This document shows positions 27,375 through 36,332 of a stretch of DNA of 64,000 nucleotides, piece by piece. Positions within the stretch are counted from its first letter, which is position 1, and the number at the start of each line of letters is the position of its first letter. The notes beneath the pieces are model-generated. The model saw only the letters and a program-made list of their open reading frames with translations. It did not search any database and was not told the DNA's origin. Both the position numbers and the translations under genes were made by a program. The stretch covers positions 1 through 64,000 of the forward strand of contig NZ_JMIH01000004.1 of the NCBI RefSeq assembly GCF_000714815.1. The letters are read 5' to 3'. The DNA is from Anditalea andensis (GTDB lineage Bacteria > Bacteroidota > Bacteroidia > Cytophagales > Cyclobacteriaceae).

Positions 27375-27413
27375 GTATCCTGTGCCGGATTTGTCTATAC
27401 ATTGATATATTTG
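27375..27413 (+). promoter_or_regulatory. composite promoter of GH43
   Basis: GTATCCTGTGCCG (27,375-27,387) is the shared element in inverted orientation, with the core GTATCCTGTGC nearly palindromic. After 18 bases comes TATATTTG (27,406-27,413), a perfect TAnnTTTG -7 box. The GH43 start follows 32 bases later. Confidence 0.7.
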
Positions 27414-27445
27414 TATCAGCACTATACCTATCATTAACTAAACAC

Positions 27446-28387
27446 ATGAAGCATCTTCTTATTATACTAGCCGCCCTAACATCTCTCCAGTCCAGATGTC
27501 ATGCACCACATGAACCGGAAAGGGACATTTATCTTTTCTCCTATTTTATAGGAAACGGTGAAGACGGACTGCACCTCAGTTACAGTGAAGATGGATATAA
27601 TTTTGAACACCTGGCAGGAGGCCGGTCCTACTTAGCTCCTGGTGTAGGAAAGGATAAACTCATGCGCGATCCCAATATAGTCAGGGGCGGTGATGGAAAG
27701 TTCCACATGGTGTGGACTGTGAGCTGGACGGATAAAGGCGTGGGTTATGCCTGTTCGGATGATCTGATCAACTGGTCCGAGCAGCAGTTTATCCCTGTAA
27801 TGGCCCATGAGCCGGAAGCCAGAAATACCTGGGCGCCTGAGATCTTCTATGATAAGGATGACGATAGCTATATGATCTATTGGTCCACTACGATCAGGGG
27901 ACGGTTTCCGGAGACACAGCTGGATGCAGATGATGGGTATAACCACCGTAAATACTACGTAACCACAAAGGACTTTAAAGAATTCTCTGAAACCAAGCTC
28001 CTTTACGAACCGGGCTTCAATGTCATAGACGGCACCATCATAAAGGAAGAGGGTGAATACATCATGTTTGTAAAAGATGAAACCAGGGAACCTGCGGAAA
28101 AGAATATACGGATCACCAGAAGCAAGCAACTGACGGGAGGATACGGCCCCGCCAGTGAACCGATTACCGGTGACTATTGGGCAGAAGGACCTACTGCCGC
28201 AAAAGTAGAGGGACAATGGGTCGTGTATTTCGATAAGTACATCGACAAGAAGATGGGCGCAGTGGCTTCAAGTGATCTTGAGAACTGGACAGATATATCA
28301 GAAAAAATCACATTTCCTAAAGGAACCAGACACGGGTCCGTGGTCATGATCAGCCGAGATGAGCTGGCTCCTCTCTTGGCAAAATAG
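27446..28387 (+). CDS. GH43-family glycoside hydrolase (five-bladed propeller)
   Basis: A 313-residue exported enzyme (signal MKHLLIILAALTSLQSRCHA) with a five-bladed beta-propeller. GH43-type landmarks are MRDPNIVRGGDGKFHMVWT (catalytic Asp region) near residue 72, WAPEIFYDKDDDSYMIYWS near 130, GTIIKEEGEYIMFVKDE near 196 and YWAEGPTAAKVEGQWVVYFD (acid Glu) near 243. These are generally arabinosidases, xylosidases or galactosidases; in this locus a side-chain arabinan or galactan role on rhamnogalacturonan I is the best guess. Related GH117-like propellers are an alternative. It is divergent from GH105, each with its own copy of the shared promoter element in the 272-base spacer. Confidence 0.88.
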   Translation: MKHLLIILAALTSLQSRCHAPHEPERDIYLFSYFIGNGEDGLHLSYSEDGYNFEHLAGGRSYLAPGVGKDKLMRDPNIVRGGDGKFHMVWTVSWTDKGVGYACSDDLINWSEQQFIPVMAHEPEARNTWAPEIFYDKDDDSYMIYWSTTIRGRFPETQLDADDGYNHRKYYVTTKDFKEFSETKLLYEPGFNVIDGTIIKEEGEYIMFVKDETREPAEKNIRITRSKQLTGGYGPASEPITGDYWAEGPTAAKVEGQWVVYFDKYIDKKMGAVASSDLENWTDISEKITFPKGTRHGSVVMISRDELAPLLAK

Positions 28388-28421
28388 TAGGCAAATCCTA
28401 TGAGTCATTTTAAATTCCTGC

Positions 28422-28460
28422 TACTACAGGACACCTTTTGGAAATATTTATGGGTAATTG
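28422..28460 (+). promoter_or_regulatory. composite promoter of rhaM-GH106
   Basis: TACTACAGGACAC (28,422-28,434, full match to TAsTACAGGAyAC), 20 bases, then TAATTG (28,455-28,460) as -7-like box. It lies about 210 bases upstream of rhaM, so the transcript would have a long leader. Confidence 0.65.
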
Positions 28461-28671
28461 TCTTTTATGAATATCCTACTTATCATAAGTACTAATGTTA
28501 ACAGGTAACTTAATGGATGATAGCGAGATTGCTTCAGTCATCGGTCTTACCTTTGTATTCCCTTACGGGAAGTAAGCCGGCAGGCAGGCTTCCGTTCCAT
28601 TATTTATAAAAATAGCAGATACTGACATCATTACGGTTTAATAAAAAATCAATCCAGCTAATCATAAAACT

Positions 28672-28989
28672 ATGACCAAAAAACTTGCCTTTCGGATGAA
28701 GCTGATTCCGGGAAATGAAGAAGAATATGAAAAAAGGCACCGTGAAATATGGCCGGAACTGGTAGCGCTTCTAAAGGAGAGCGGAGTTGAAAACTATTCT
28801 ATTTACCTTGATGGTGAAACATCAAGCCTCTTTGCTTTTCAGGAAATCACGGGAGAGTCCGGATCACAGGACCTGGGCACCTCACCTATCGTACAGAGGT
28901 GGTGGGCCTATATGGCAGATATCATGGAAACGCACCCCAATAATGAACCCATTTCATTAAGCCTTAAAGAAGTATTTACCTTACCGTAG
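28672..28989 (+). CDS. rhaM: L-rhamnose mutarotase RhaM
   Basis: A 105-residue cytoplasmic enzyme interconverting alpha- and beta-L-rhamnopyranose. Family hallmarks are present from end to end: FRMKLIPGNEEEYEKRHREI with the catalytic His near residue 23, WPELVALLKESGVENYSIYLD, and the C-terminal RWWAYMADIMETHPNNEP. Length is exactly that of characterised RhaM. It lies 38 bases before the GH106 gene and is probably co-transcribed with it, linking release of rhamnose by GH106 to its presentation in the right anomer to RhaI. Confidence 0.96.
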   Translation: MTKKLAFRMKLIPGNEEEYEKRHREIWPELVALLKESGVENYSIYLDGETSSLFAFQEITGESGSQDLGTSPIVQRWWAYMADIMETHPNNEPISLSLKEVFTLP

Positions 28990-29027
28990 CTACCCATGCT
29001 ATCGTCCCACAGTAAAAGTCCACCATC

Positions 29028-31817
29028 ATGATCCAGCGAATAGCCAAATATGCACTTTCGGGTTTAATCATTCCTATGGCCATCTCCTGTCAGATCCATT
29101 CTGCCCAGCAGGATACGGTCTTGGAAGAATGGCCGGAAATCACTATGGAAGCCAAACCCTGGACCAGATGGTGGTGGATGGGCAATGCAGTGGATGAAAA
29201 AAACCTGGGCAAACTTCTGGCAGAATATGATGAAGTGGGGCTTGGCGGTGTAGAAATAGCTCCTATATATGGAGCAAAAGGCTATGAGGACAGGTATCTC
29301 GACTTTCTGTCACCGGAATGGTTAAGCATGCTAGACTATACAGTCAGCAAGGCCAATGACCTCAATATGGGTGTGGACCTCACGCAGGGAACGGGTTGGC
29401 CGTTTGGCGGACCCCAGGTAAGTGTAGAAGATGCTGCGAGCCGGATTATCATTCAAGAAGTAAAGTTAAATATCGGGTCACCTACCCAGGTTAAATTTGA
29501 AAAAAAGAGGGAAAGGGATCCTGATGCAGCACTACTGGCCGTTATGGCCTTTGGTCCGGATGGCGAAAGCAAAAATATTACCGAGCATCTTGATGCCAAT
29601 GGCAATCTCAATTGGACCGAAAAGGGCAACTGGCAGATTAAAGCCATCTACCTCGGGAAGACGGGGCAGATGGTAAAAAGGGCTGCCCCAGGAGGTGTGG
29701 GTTTTACGCTGGACCATTATAGTAAACAGGCTGTACATAATTACCTTCAGTACTTTGAAAAAGCCTTCCAAGGCAATCCCCCTAATATTCGTGCTTTTTA
29801 TAATGATAGTTTTGAAGTATATGGTGCCGACTTTACTCCCAAATATTTTGATGAATTCAAAAACCGTAGAGGATATGACCTGAAAGATAAAATCTATCTC
29901 CTTACCCAAAATGACTCTACCGAGGAGGTAGTAAGGGTAAAATCCGATTACAGGGAAACACTTCACGAGCTGCTGCTGGAAAACTTCACCAACCAATGGA
30001 CAGAGCATGCCCATAAGCTGGGCAAAAAGACAAAAAATCAGGCACACGGCTCTCCTGGCAATCTCTTGGACTTATATGCTGCAGTGGATATCCCGGAAGT
30101 AGAGACTTTCGGATCCAGTTACTTTCCTATCCCGGGATTGAGAAGAGACAGTGCCGATATCAGAAATGTGGATCCGGATCCGCTTATGCTGAAGTTTGCT
30201 TCTTCGGCAGCTCATCTAAGTGGAAAGGACTTAGTATCCTGTGAAACTTTCACCTGGCTGGGTGAGCATTTCAAATCTTCTTTTGCCCAGATGAAGCCTG
30301 AGGTAGAGCAGGCATTTTTGGCCGGTGTAAACCATATCTTTTACCATGGAGTAACTTATAGTCCGGAGGATGTGCCATTCCCGGGATGGCTATTCTATGC
30401 TTCCCTTAACCTTACTCAGCAAAACAGTCTCTGGCCCCACTTCCGAAGCTTCAATGACTACATCGCCAGGTGCCAGTCTATCCTGCAGTCCGGCAATGCT
30501 GATAATGAAATCCTCATGTACTGGCCGGTATATGATGTGTGGGCCAATCCGGAAGGTATGATGGAAATGATCTCTGTCCACCATGTGGACCACTGGCTCC
30601 ATCCTACCCAGTTTTATAAGCAGACAACTGATCTGATAGAAAAAGGGTACAGTGTTGATTTTATTTCTGATAAAATGATCTCTGGAGCCAAAAGCAGTGA
30701 TGGCCAAATTTTGACTGGTGCTAAAGCTACAGGGGCAAAAGTACTGATCATACCCGAAACCAAATTTATGCCCCTGGAAACTTTTGAGAATATCCTGAAG
30801 TTGGCGCATAACGGTGCCACAGTGATATTTCAAGAAAAGCCAAACACCATACCGGGACTGGCCTCATTTAAAGAAGACCAAGTCATAATGGACAGGAAGT
30901 GGAATGAGCTAAACCTAAGAAACGCAAACAGGCCGTTAACTCATGGTAAAGGTAAAATAATTTTATCAGGACAACTTCAAAAGGCTCTGGAAGCAGAGCA
31001 GATCTATAGAGAAAGACTGACTGATACAGGTCTCAAATTTATCCGCAGATCACTGCCTAACCAAAAATACTATTACTTGGTAAACCATGGGCCCGATGAC
31101 ATAGATGAAGAAATAGAAATCAATTATAACGCGGAGTCTGTTATCCTGATGGACCCCCTAAGTGGAAAAACCGGAAAGGCAAAAAATGCTAAGACAGGTA
31201 AAAACTCTACGGTCCGGGTTCAGCTAAAAGCAGGAGAATCCATCATCTTAAATGCTATAAAAACAGGTTCGGCAGGAAAAAATCCATGGAACTATTCAGG
31301 TGATATTGCCTCGACACAAACCATAGAAGGACCTTGGAAATTAACATTTGAGGCAGGTGGCCCTACCCTTCCAGGCCCTGTAACCATGGATCAGATTGGA
31401 GTCTGGACTGGCCAGGGAGATGAAGAGAAAGACCACTTTTCCGGGCAGGCTACCTACAGCACAATGTTTGAAATCCAAAATCTGAAAGATGCCAAGCATC
31501 TGTTAGAATTTGAAAACCTGCATGAAAGCGTGAAGGTATGGATCAATGACCAGTATGTAGGGCAGGTATGGAGTATTCCTTTCCAAATCAATATCAGTGA
31601 TCACCTAAAGCAAGGACAAAACAGCATCAGACTAGAAGTGGCCAACCTGATGGCCAACAGAATCCGCCATATGGATAAGAAAGGTCAGGAATGGAGAAAC
31701 TATCATGAGATTAACTTTGTCAACATCGATTATAAAAATTTTGATGCATCAGGATGGCATGTCATGCCTTCAGGAATAGCGGGCAAGGTTAACTTGGTCT
31801 CTTATATAAAGCAATAA
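29028..31817 (+). CDS. GH106-family alpha-L-rhamnosidase
   Basis: A 929-residue exported enzyme (signal starts MIQRIAKYALSGLIIPMAIS, with a possible lipobox ending in Cys21) that removes alpha-L-rhamnose from pectic substrates. GH106 features: KPWTRWWWMGNAVDEKNL near residue 45, LGGVEIAPIYG near 75, GVDLTQGTGWPFGGPQ near 122, FYNDSFEVYGADFTP near 260 (DSFE with the acid), then GVNHIFYHGVTYSP near 433. The C-terminal ~130 residues form a galactose-binding-like sandwich (VKVWINDQYVGQVW, LKQGQNSIRLEVANLMANR). It is co-transcribed with rhaM under the shared promoter element. Confidence 0.93.
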   Translation: MIQRIAKYALSGLIIPMAISCQIHSAQQDTVLEEWPEITMEAKPWTRWWWMGNAVDEKNLGKLLAEYDEVGLGGVEIAPIYGAKGYEDRYLDFLSPEWLSMLDYTVSKANDLNMGVDLTQGTGWPFGGPQVSVEDAASRIIIQEVKLNIGSPTQVKFEKKRERDPDAALLAVMAFGPDGESKNITEHLDANGNLNWTEKGNWQIKAIYLGKTGQMVKRAAPGGVGFTLDHYSKQAVHNYLQYFEKAFQGNPPNIRAFYNDSFEVYGADFTPKYFDEFKNRRGYDLKDKIYLLTQNDSTEEVVRVKSDYRETLHELLLENFTNQWTEHAHKLGKKTKNQAHGSPGNLLDLYAAVDIPEVETFGSSYFPIPGLRRDSADIRNVDPDPLMLKFASSAAHLSGKDLVSCETFTWLGEHFKSSFAQMKPEVEQAFLAGVNHIFYHGVTYSPEDVPFPGWLFYASLNLTQQNSLWPHFRSFNDYIARCQSILQSGNADNEILMYWPVYDVWANPEGMMEMISVHHVDHWLHPTQFYKQTTDLIEKGYSVDFISDKMISGAKSSDGQILTGAKATGAKVLIIPETKFMPLETFENILKLAHNGATVIFQEKPNTIPGLASFKEDQVIMDRKWNELNLRNANRPLTHGKGKIILSGQLQKALEAEQIYRERLTDTGLKFIRRSLPNQKYYYLVNHGPDDIDEEIEINYNAESVILMDPLSGKTGKAKNAKTGKNSTVRVQLKAGESIILNAIKTGSAGKNPWNYSGDIASTQTIEGPWKLTFEAGGPTLPGPVTMDQIGVWTGQGDEEKDHFSGQATYSTMFEIQNLKDAKHLLEFENLHESVKVWINDQYVGQVWSIPFQINISDHLKQGQNSIRLEVANLMANRIRHMDKKGQEWRNYHEINFVNIDYKNFDASGWHVMPSGIAGKVNLVSYIKQ

Positions 31818-31823
31818 ATCATG

Positions 31824-31837
31824 CGCAATCGATTGTA
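31824..31837. promoter_or_regulatory. CAATCGATTG palindrome, distal site of the GntR gene
   Basis: CGCAATCGATTGTA holds a perfect 10-base palindrome (31,826-31,835) and matches TGyAATCGATTrCA at 12 of 14 positions. It lies just after the GH106 stop and 246 bases (centre to centre) from a second copy near the GntR start. Confidence 0.55.
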
Positions 31838-32069
31838 CCATTCGAAGGGGATTATATTTATTGTATAAAATACACTTATCTCCTTTTATCTATAAAAAAA
31901 ACTAACGTAGAACAATTGGTAGATTTCTATAAATTACCCAAATTATATATTAAATATGCTTCATATTTAACTATAACCTCTAATATAATTTGAATCTCAT
32001 CCTTTTATCTACTCTAAATTATTAAATATCAATAGAGAACCTTTCAATATTAAAAAAATTAAATTATAT

Positions 32070-32083
32070 TGTAATCGATTGCA
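32070..32083. promoter_or_regulatory. TGTAATCGATTGCA palindrome, proximal site of the GntR gene
   Basis: TGTAATCGATTGCA is symmetrical at every position except one pair and ends 22 bases before the GntR start codon. It probably overlaps the transcription start and fits autorepression. The sequence resembles LacI-type operators, while the gene product has a GntR DNA-binding domain. Confidence 0.6.
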
Positions 32084-32104
32084 CAAATTAAATAAACCCA
32101 AAAA

Positions 32105-33154
32105 ATGATCGAATTACAATCCATTGTACGAATAAATCCAAATTCTCGAATACCTAAGTATCAGCAGATCGTCAATTCTATCATTGAAGATATTGATAAG
32201 GGTATCCTGATCATAGGTGACAGAATCCCCTCTATTAATGACATCAGTGAAGAATTTTATCTTTCTCGTGATACAGTGGAAAAGGCATATAACCAGCTAA
32301 AAAAGAAAAAAGTAATCGTGCCGGTAAAAGGCAAAGGTTACTATGTAGCACAGGCCGTATCCCAATCACAGGTTAAAATTCTCTTTTTTCTCAATAAACT
32401 AAGCAATTATAAGCTAAAAATTTACAACTCCTTCATAAACAGCCTTGGGAATGATGCCAAGGTAGATCTGAAAATCTATCACTGTGATTCGAAACTGTTT
32501 TTGAATACCCTTCAAGAAAACCTGGGAGCATATGATTACTATGTAGTCATGCCCCACTTTAAAGACAAAAGCAATCTGCATCTCACAGAGGATGTAGAAA
32601 TAATAGATATGCTGAAAAAAATACCTTCCGAGAAACTGGTCATCATGGATAACTTTATGCCTTCACTGGGGCATGATGTTGCTGCCATATACCAGGATTT
32701 TCATGAGGATATCTATAGGGCTTTGAAAGAGGGGGCAGATAGGTTGAGAAAATACGACAAGCTTATACTGGTCCACCCGGAATGTGCCCTCTACCCTTAT
32801 CCGGAAGAAATAAAGACAGGCTTTCAGAAATTCTGTCAAAAATACGAGTTTGACTATGAAGTGATACCGAGAATATTTCCAGAGATGGAACTAGAATCCC
32901 AAGATGCCTATATCACCATTGAAGAAAACGATTTGGTATGCCTCATCAAACAGATGAGAGACAGAAAATTAAAACCGGGTAAGGATATCGGCATCATTTC
33001 TTACAATGACACCAAACTAAAAGAACTCTTAGGTATCACGGTCATTTCTACCGACTTTAGGGTGATGGGGGAAACAGCAGCTTACATGATCAAAAAGAAA
33101 AAATCAGAAGTGGTCAAAAATGTTTTCAATTTTATTGATCGCGGTTCTATCTAG
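32105..33154 (+). CDS. GntR-type regulator with sugar-binding (LacI-like) sensor domain
   Basis: A 349-residue regulator. Residues ~10-78 are a GntR winged helix (PKYQQIVNSIIEDIDKG, GDRIPSINDISEEFYLSRDT, VPVKGKGYYVA). Residues ~85-340 look like a periplasmic-binding-protein fold (KILFFLNKLSNYKLKIYNSF, GKDIGIISYNDTKLKELL, VISTDFRVMGETAA), as in AraR-like repressors of sugar genes. It sits between GH106 and the NCS1 permease, so rhamnose or a rhamnogalacturonide is the likely effector. It is the best local candidate to recognise the shared 13-base element, though its own promoter carries a different palindrome. A terminator hairpin follows. Confidence 0.88.
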   Translation: MIELQSIVRINPNSRIPKYQQIVNSIIEDIDKGILIIGDRIPSINDISEEFYLSRDTVEKAYNQLKKKKVIVPVKGKGYYVAQAVSQSQVKILFFLNKLSNYKLKIYNSFINSLGNDAKVDLKIYHCDSKLFLNTLQENLGAYDYYVVMPHFKDKSNLHLTEDVEIIDMLKKIPSEKLVIMDNFMPSLGHDVAAIYQDFHEDIYRALKEGADRLRKYDKLILVHPECALYPYPEEIKTGFQKFCQKYEFDYEVIPRIFPEMELESQDAYITIEENDLVCLIKQMRDRKLKPGKDIGIISYNDTKLKELLGITVISTDFRVMGETAAYMIKKKKSEVVKNVFNFIDRGSI

Positions 33155-33194
33155 ACTTTATGAGAGTAGCTGACCGTTTGAAAAAAAAATAAGG

Positions 33195-33220
33195 AGTGGG
33201 TGATGTATCGCCCACTTTTT
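33195..33220 (+). terminator. intrinsic terminator of the GntR gene
   Basis: AGTGGGTGAT / ATCGCCCACT (10 base pairs including one G-U) with a 2-base gap, followed by five T, 41 bases past the stop codon. Confidence 0.85.
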
Positions 33221-33310
33221 CACTTTATATGAATCCGGTTTCTTACATCTCGGACATCAGTGTCACAACTTCCGACATGCGACATCGGTGATCTAACATC
33301 CCACACAGTA

Positions 33311-33349
33311 TAGTACAGGATACTTTGTGGAAAATAGAGATATAATTTG
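33311..33349 (+). promoter_or_regulatory. composite promoter of the NCS1 permease
   Basis: TAGTACAGGATAC (33,311-33,323, full consensus match), 19 bases, then TAATTTG (33,343-33,349; alternatively TATAATTTG from 33,341). Start codon is 30 bases downstream. Several ACATC repeats lie just upstream (33,244-33,300). Confidence 0.75.
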
Positions 33350-33378
33350 TCCCTTCACTAAACCCAAACTTACCACCA

Positions 33379-34821
33379 ATGCAAAAGAAACAAGGTCTTA
33401 AGGACAGGTTAGATGCTATCAATGAATATGAGCAGGAGCCAATACCCCAAAGCAAACTTAAAAGCTGGAAAAGTTTTGTAGGCACCTATGCCGGTGAACA
33501 TACGGCAGGAACTGAATTTGTGTTGGGCCCGCTTTTCGTGGCCCATGGAGCCAGCGCGATGAGCCTTGTAACCGGACTTCTGGTAGGAAACATTTTAGCT
33601 GTTCTGAGCTGGGCATTTTTTACCGGTAAAATCTCCGTCAAAACCAGGCTTACACTTTACCATCAGATCAAAAAAATTGCAGGATCTAAATTCACCCTGG
33701 TTTATAATTTAGTCAATGCAGGCCTGTTTTGTTTCTTGGCAGGAGCAATGATCGCCGTATCTGCTACTGCAGTAGGCCTGCCATTTAATATGGAAATGCC
33801 TACCCTTACGGATGTATTTCCCAACAGCATTGGCTGGGTAGCTACAGTTTTTGTAGTAGGTACCATCACTACCATCGTGGCGATGTTTGGTTTTACTCAG
33901 GTATCAAAATTTGCCAATGTAGCCGCCCCATGGATGATCATGATCTTCATAGCAGCTGCGGTGGGTGTCCTGCCCCGATTGGGCATTAATTCTATTTCAG
34001 ATTTTTGGCCTGTGGCTGAAACTACCATATGGACAGGCGAACCTTTGATCGGACAAAGCAAATTTACCTTTTGGCATGTCATGTTTTTTGCCTGGTTCTG
34101 TAATATGGCCATGCATATTGGGATGGCGGATATGTCCTTATTGAGATACGCTAAAAAATGGCAATATGGTTTTTCTTCCGCTTCCGGTGTTTTCTTGGGC
34201 CATTATATTGCATGGATAGCTTCCGGAATACTTTATTCCCTATTCCTATTAGAAAGTGATAACAGTCTTGTTTTTGCGCCGGGGCCTATCGCTTATGAAG
34301 CTGCAGGTATAGCTGGTGCCATCTGTGTGGTCATAGCGGGATGGACCACGGCCAACCCTACCTTATACAGGGCAGGCCTTGCCATACAGTCCATAAACCC
34401 AAAATGGAAAACCTGGAAAGTCACCTTGTTTGTAGGTCTTTTTACTACAATTGCAGCGTGCTTCCCTGCATTGGTGATGAGATTACTTGAATTTGTAGCA
34501 CTTTATGGATTGATACTGATGCCTGTAGGCGCCATCATCTTTGTAGATATTTATGTATTACCTAGAATAGGACTGAGAAGCAACTATGCAGAATTAAAAA
34601 ACATCAGCTTTAACCCTGCTGTGGCTTGGACATGGTTTATAACTTTGGCCGTTTGTCTATTACTTAACCTTTTCATAGGCATTGAAATCTTTTTCTTGGG
34701 TTTACCGGGTTGGTTTATAGCCGTTGGTGGCTACATTGTCTGCAGCAGGATATTCCAAAAGCCGACTGCGCATAAAATGGCCACCCCTACTCCTATACCC
34801 ACTACTGTTAATGCTAACTGA
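33379..34821 (+). CDS. NCS1-family (cytosine/purine permease-like) transporter
   Basis: A 480-residue inner-membrane carrier with about twelve spans, of the NCS1/COG1457 family. A cytoplasmic N-terminus of ~45 residues precedes span 1; SWKSFVGTYAGEHTAGTEFVLGP, split by spans, and GLLVGNILAVLSW match the NCS1 start, and WFCNMAMHIGMADMSLLRYA near residue 240 and GWTTANPTLYRAGLAIQ near 335 are typical of spans 6-8. NCS1 proteins normally carry nucleobases, hydantoins or vitamins. Here it lies in a rhamnose locus, under the shared promoter element, with no purine gene nearby, so it is a candidate rhamnose or rhamnogalacturonide importer. It is followed after eight bases by a small membrane protein. 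Confidence 0.88.
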   Translation: MQKKQGLKDRLDAINEYEQEPIPQSKLKSWKSFVGTYAGEHTAGTEFVLGPLFVAHGASAMSLVTGLLVGNILAVLSWAFFTGKISVKTRLTLYHQIKKIAGSKFTLVYNLVNAGLFCFLAGAMIAVSATAVGLPFNMEMPTLTDVFPNSIGWVATVFVVGTITTIVAMFGFTQVSKFANVAAPWMIMIFIAAAVGVLPRLGINSISDFWPVAETTIWTGEPLIGQSKFTFWHVMFFAWFCNMAMHIGMADMSLLRYAKKWQYGFSSASGVFLGHYIAWIASGILYSLFLLESDNSLVFAPGPIAYEAAGIAGAICVVIAGWTTANPTLYRAGLAIQSINPKWKTWKVTLFVGLFTTIAACFPALVMRLLEFVALYGLILMPVGAIIFVDIYVLPRIGLRSNYAELKNISFNPAVAWTWFITLAVCLLLNLFIGIEIFFLGLPGWFIAVGGYIVCSRIFQKPTAHKMATPTPIPTTVNAN

Positions 34822-34829
34822 TACCTAAT

Positions 34830-35018
34830 ATGACATTCTTTCTAAAAATATTTTCTTTTGTTGGACTTGGATTAACTTTGGTTCCATCCTTTCTGGTATT
34901 TCAGGGTTTCATTGAGCCCGGTTTATCCAAAACGCTTATGTTGGTGGGAACCATCATCTGGTTTGCTACCGCCCCGCAGTGGCTGAATAAATTCCAGGAA
35001 GAGCCAAAGGATGAATAA
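34830..35018 (+). CDS. small two-span membrane protein
   Basis: A 62-residue protein with two hydrophobic segments (residues ~5-25 and ~33-48) and a charged acidic tail (EEPKDE). It starts eight bases after the NCS1 stop and overlaps the start of the esterase gene, so it is firmly inside this operon. It may be an accessory subunit of the permease; no homologue is known to me by name. Confidence 0.75.
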   Translation: MTFFLKIFSFVGLGLTLVPSFLVFQGFIEPGLSKTLMLVGTIIWFATAPQWLNKFQEEPKDE

Positions 35019-35019
35019 T

Positions 35020-35913
35020 ATGAAGTTACTCCCAATATTTGTATTTTTGATGATGACCACATTGGTATATGCGCAGAAATCTGAAACCCTGGACCTTTAT
35101 GAAGGAAAGGCTCCCAATACAAAAAGTCTGATAGATAAAGATGAACTCGGCAATGGTGGCAGGGTGCAGAAAGTCGCCAAACCCCAGATCACTGTTTATC
35201 ATCCGGCTCCAGACAAAGCTACAGGCAAAGCCATATTGATCTGCCCTGGCGGCGGATACCGGATCATCGCCATCCAGCATGAAGGGCATGAGATAGCCCA
35301 ATGGTACAGCGAGCATGGGATATTGACAGTGGTTTTAAAATACAGATTACCAGACCCTGATCTGGTCACTGATCCATGGGATGTACCATTGGATGATGCC
35401 AAGGCCGCTATCCAAAAAATCAGAGCCAATGCTGATCGATGGAATATAAATACCGGACAGGTGGGTGTACTGGGTTTTTCTGCAGGAGGCCATCTGGCTG
35501 CTTCTCTCTCTGTCCATGGCAAACCTTCACCGGATGCTTCCCTTAATAGCCGCCCTGATTTCAGTATCTTGATATATCCTGTGATCAGTATGGATCCTGT
35601 CTTTACCCACCAGGGTTCAAGGACTACGCTGCTGGGCGAAAAACTGGATACAGAATACGAAGTTTTCTATTCCACCGAAAAGCAGATCAGGGCTGATAGC
35701 CCACCGGCTTTTTTGGTCCACTCATGGGATGATACCGCTGTACCGGCACAAAATTCAATTGTCTACGGCCAAGCCTTATCCCAAAACGGAGTTAAAACTG
35801 AAATGCACCTATTTGAAAGGGGCGGACACGGTTATGGCAGGGGAAATGCACAAACGCATGGGAATGTATCGGAGTGGTTGGGGTTAAGTTTGAGGTGGAT
35901 TAGGGAGTTGTGA
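35020..35913 (+). CDS. secreted BD-FAE-like esterase (alpha/beta hydrolase)
   Basis: The ATG at 35,020 is preferred over one nine bases upstream, since it opens a clean signal peptide (MKLLPIFVFLMMTTLVYAQ). The mature enzyme shows AILICPGGGYRIIAIQHEG (oxyanion loop), LDDAKAAIQKIRANADRWNI, the nucleophile elbow GFSAGGHLAAS near residue 150, Asp in HSWDDTAVP and His in GGHGYG. This is the bifunctional esterase/acetyl-xylan-esterase-like group acting on acylated plant polysaccharides. In this locus removal of acetyl groups from rhamnogalacturonan is the likely job. It overlaps the small membrane protein gene and shares the NCS1 promoter. Confidence 0.88.
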   Translation: MKLLPIFVFLMMTTLVYAQKSETLDLYEGKAPNTKSLIDKDELGNGGRVQKVAKPQITVYHPAPDKATGKAILICPGGGYRIIAIQHEGHEIAQWYSEHGILTVVLKYRLPDPDLVTDPWDVPLDDAKAAIQKIRANADRWNINTGQVGVLGFSAGGHLAASLSVHGKPSPDASLNSRPDFSILIYPVISMDPVFTHQGSRTTLLGEKLDTEYEVFYSTEKQIRADSPPAFLVHSWDDTAVPAQNSIVYGQALSQNGVKTEMHLFERGGHGYGRGNAQTHGNVSEWLGLSLRWIREL

Positions 35914-36000
35914 GAGGATTTGGGTAGATATAGCAGTTTAATAAACTTACTCCCATATATTTTGAAAAAATTTAATCAACAACAATACCATCTTAATTCT

Positions 36001-36332
36001 TTAGTCTAAATCTAAAACTATCTTCAAATTGTTTTGGATTTCGGTCTGCAGTTTTTGTGGCAATTGACCTATTTTCTTTATTAATCTTTTATTGTCAACA
36101 GCCCTTATTTGTCACAGCCCTCTGTTAAGTTAGCCACTCCTTTGTTGAGATGCACTCTTAAAATAGTAGCTCCAGATTTTACTTTTGTAGTAAGTGGGCA
36201 AATGATAGTAGAGGGATGTACTTTATTGAGTAAGTCAGTTTGAAGTACAAGTACTGGTCTTACCTTTCCAGCTTCCGTTCCAATCTGAGGATTCAGATCT
36301 GCTATCCAAATCTCAAACTGTTTACTATTCAT
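36001..36332 (-). pseudogene. MazF/PemK-type toxin gene, frameshifted by a small deletion
   Basis: From the ATG at 36,332 the minus strand encodes a normal MazF start (EIWIADLNPQIGTEAGK, RPVLVLQTDLLN, STIICPLTTKV) for 75 codons and stops at 36,105 right after NLTEGCDK. In another frame the missing C-terminus follows at once: IRAVDNKRLIKKIGQLPQKL and on to a stop at 36,001. Family members read GCDILIDQIRAVDNKR here, so about 13 bases seem to have been lost between GCD and IRAVDN. The truncated 75-residue product lacks the C-terminal helix. The antitoxin gene upstream overlaps it by eight bases and is intact. Confidence 0.85.
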
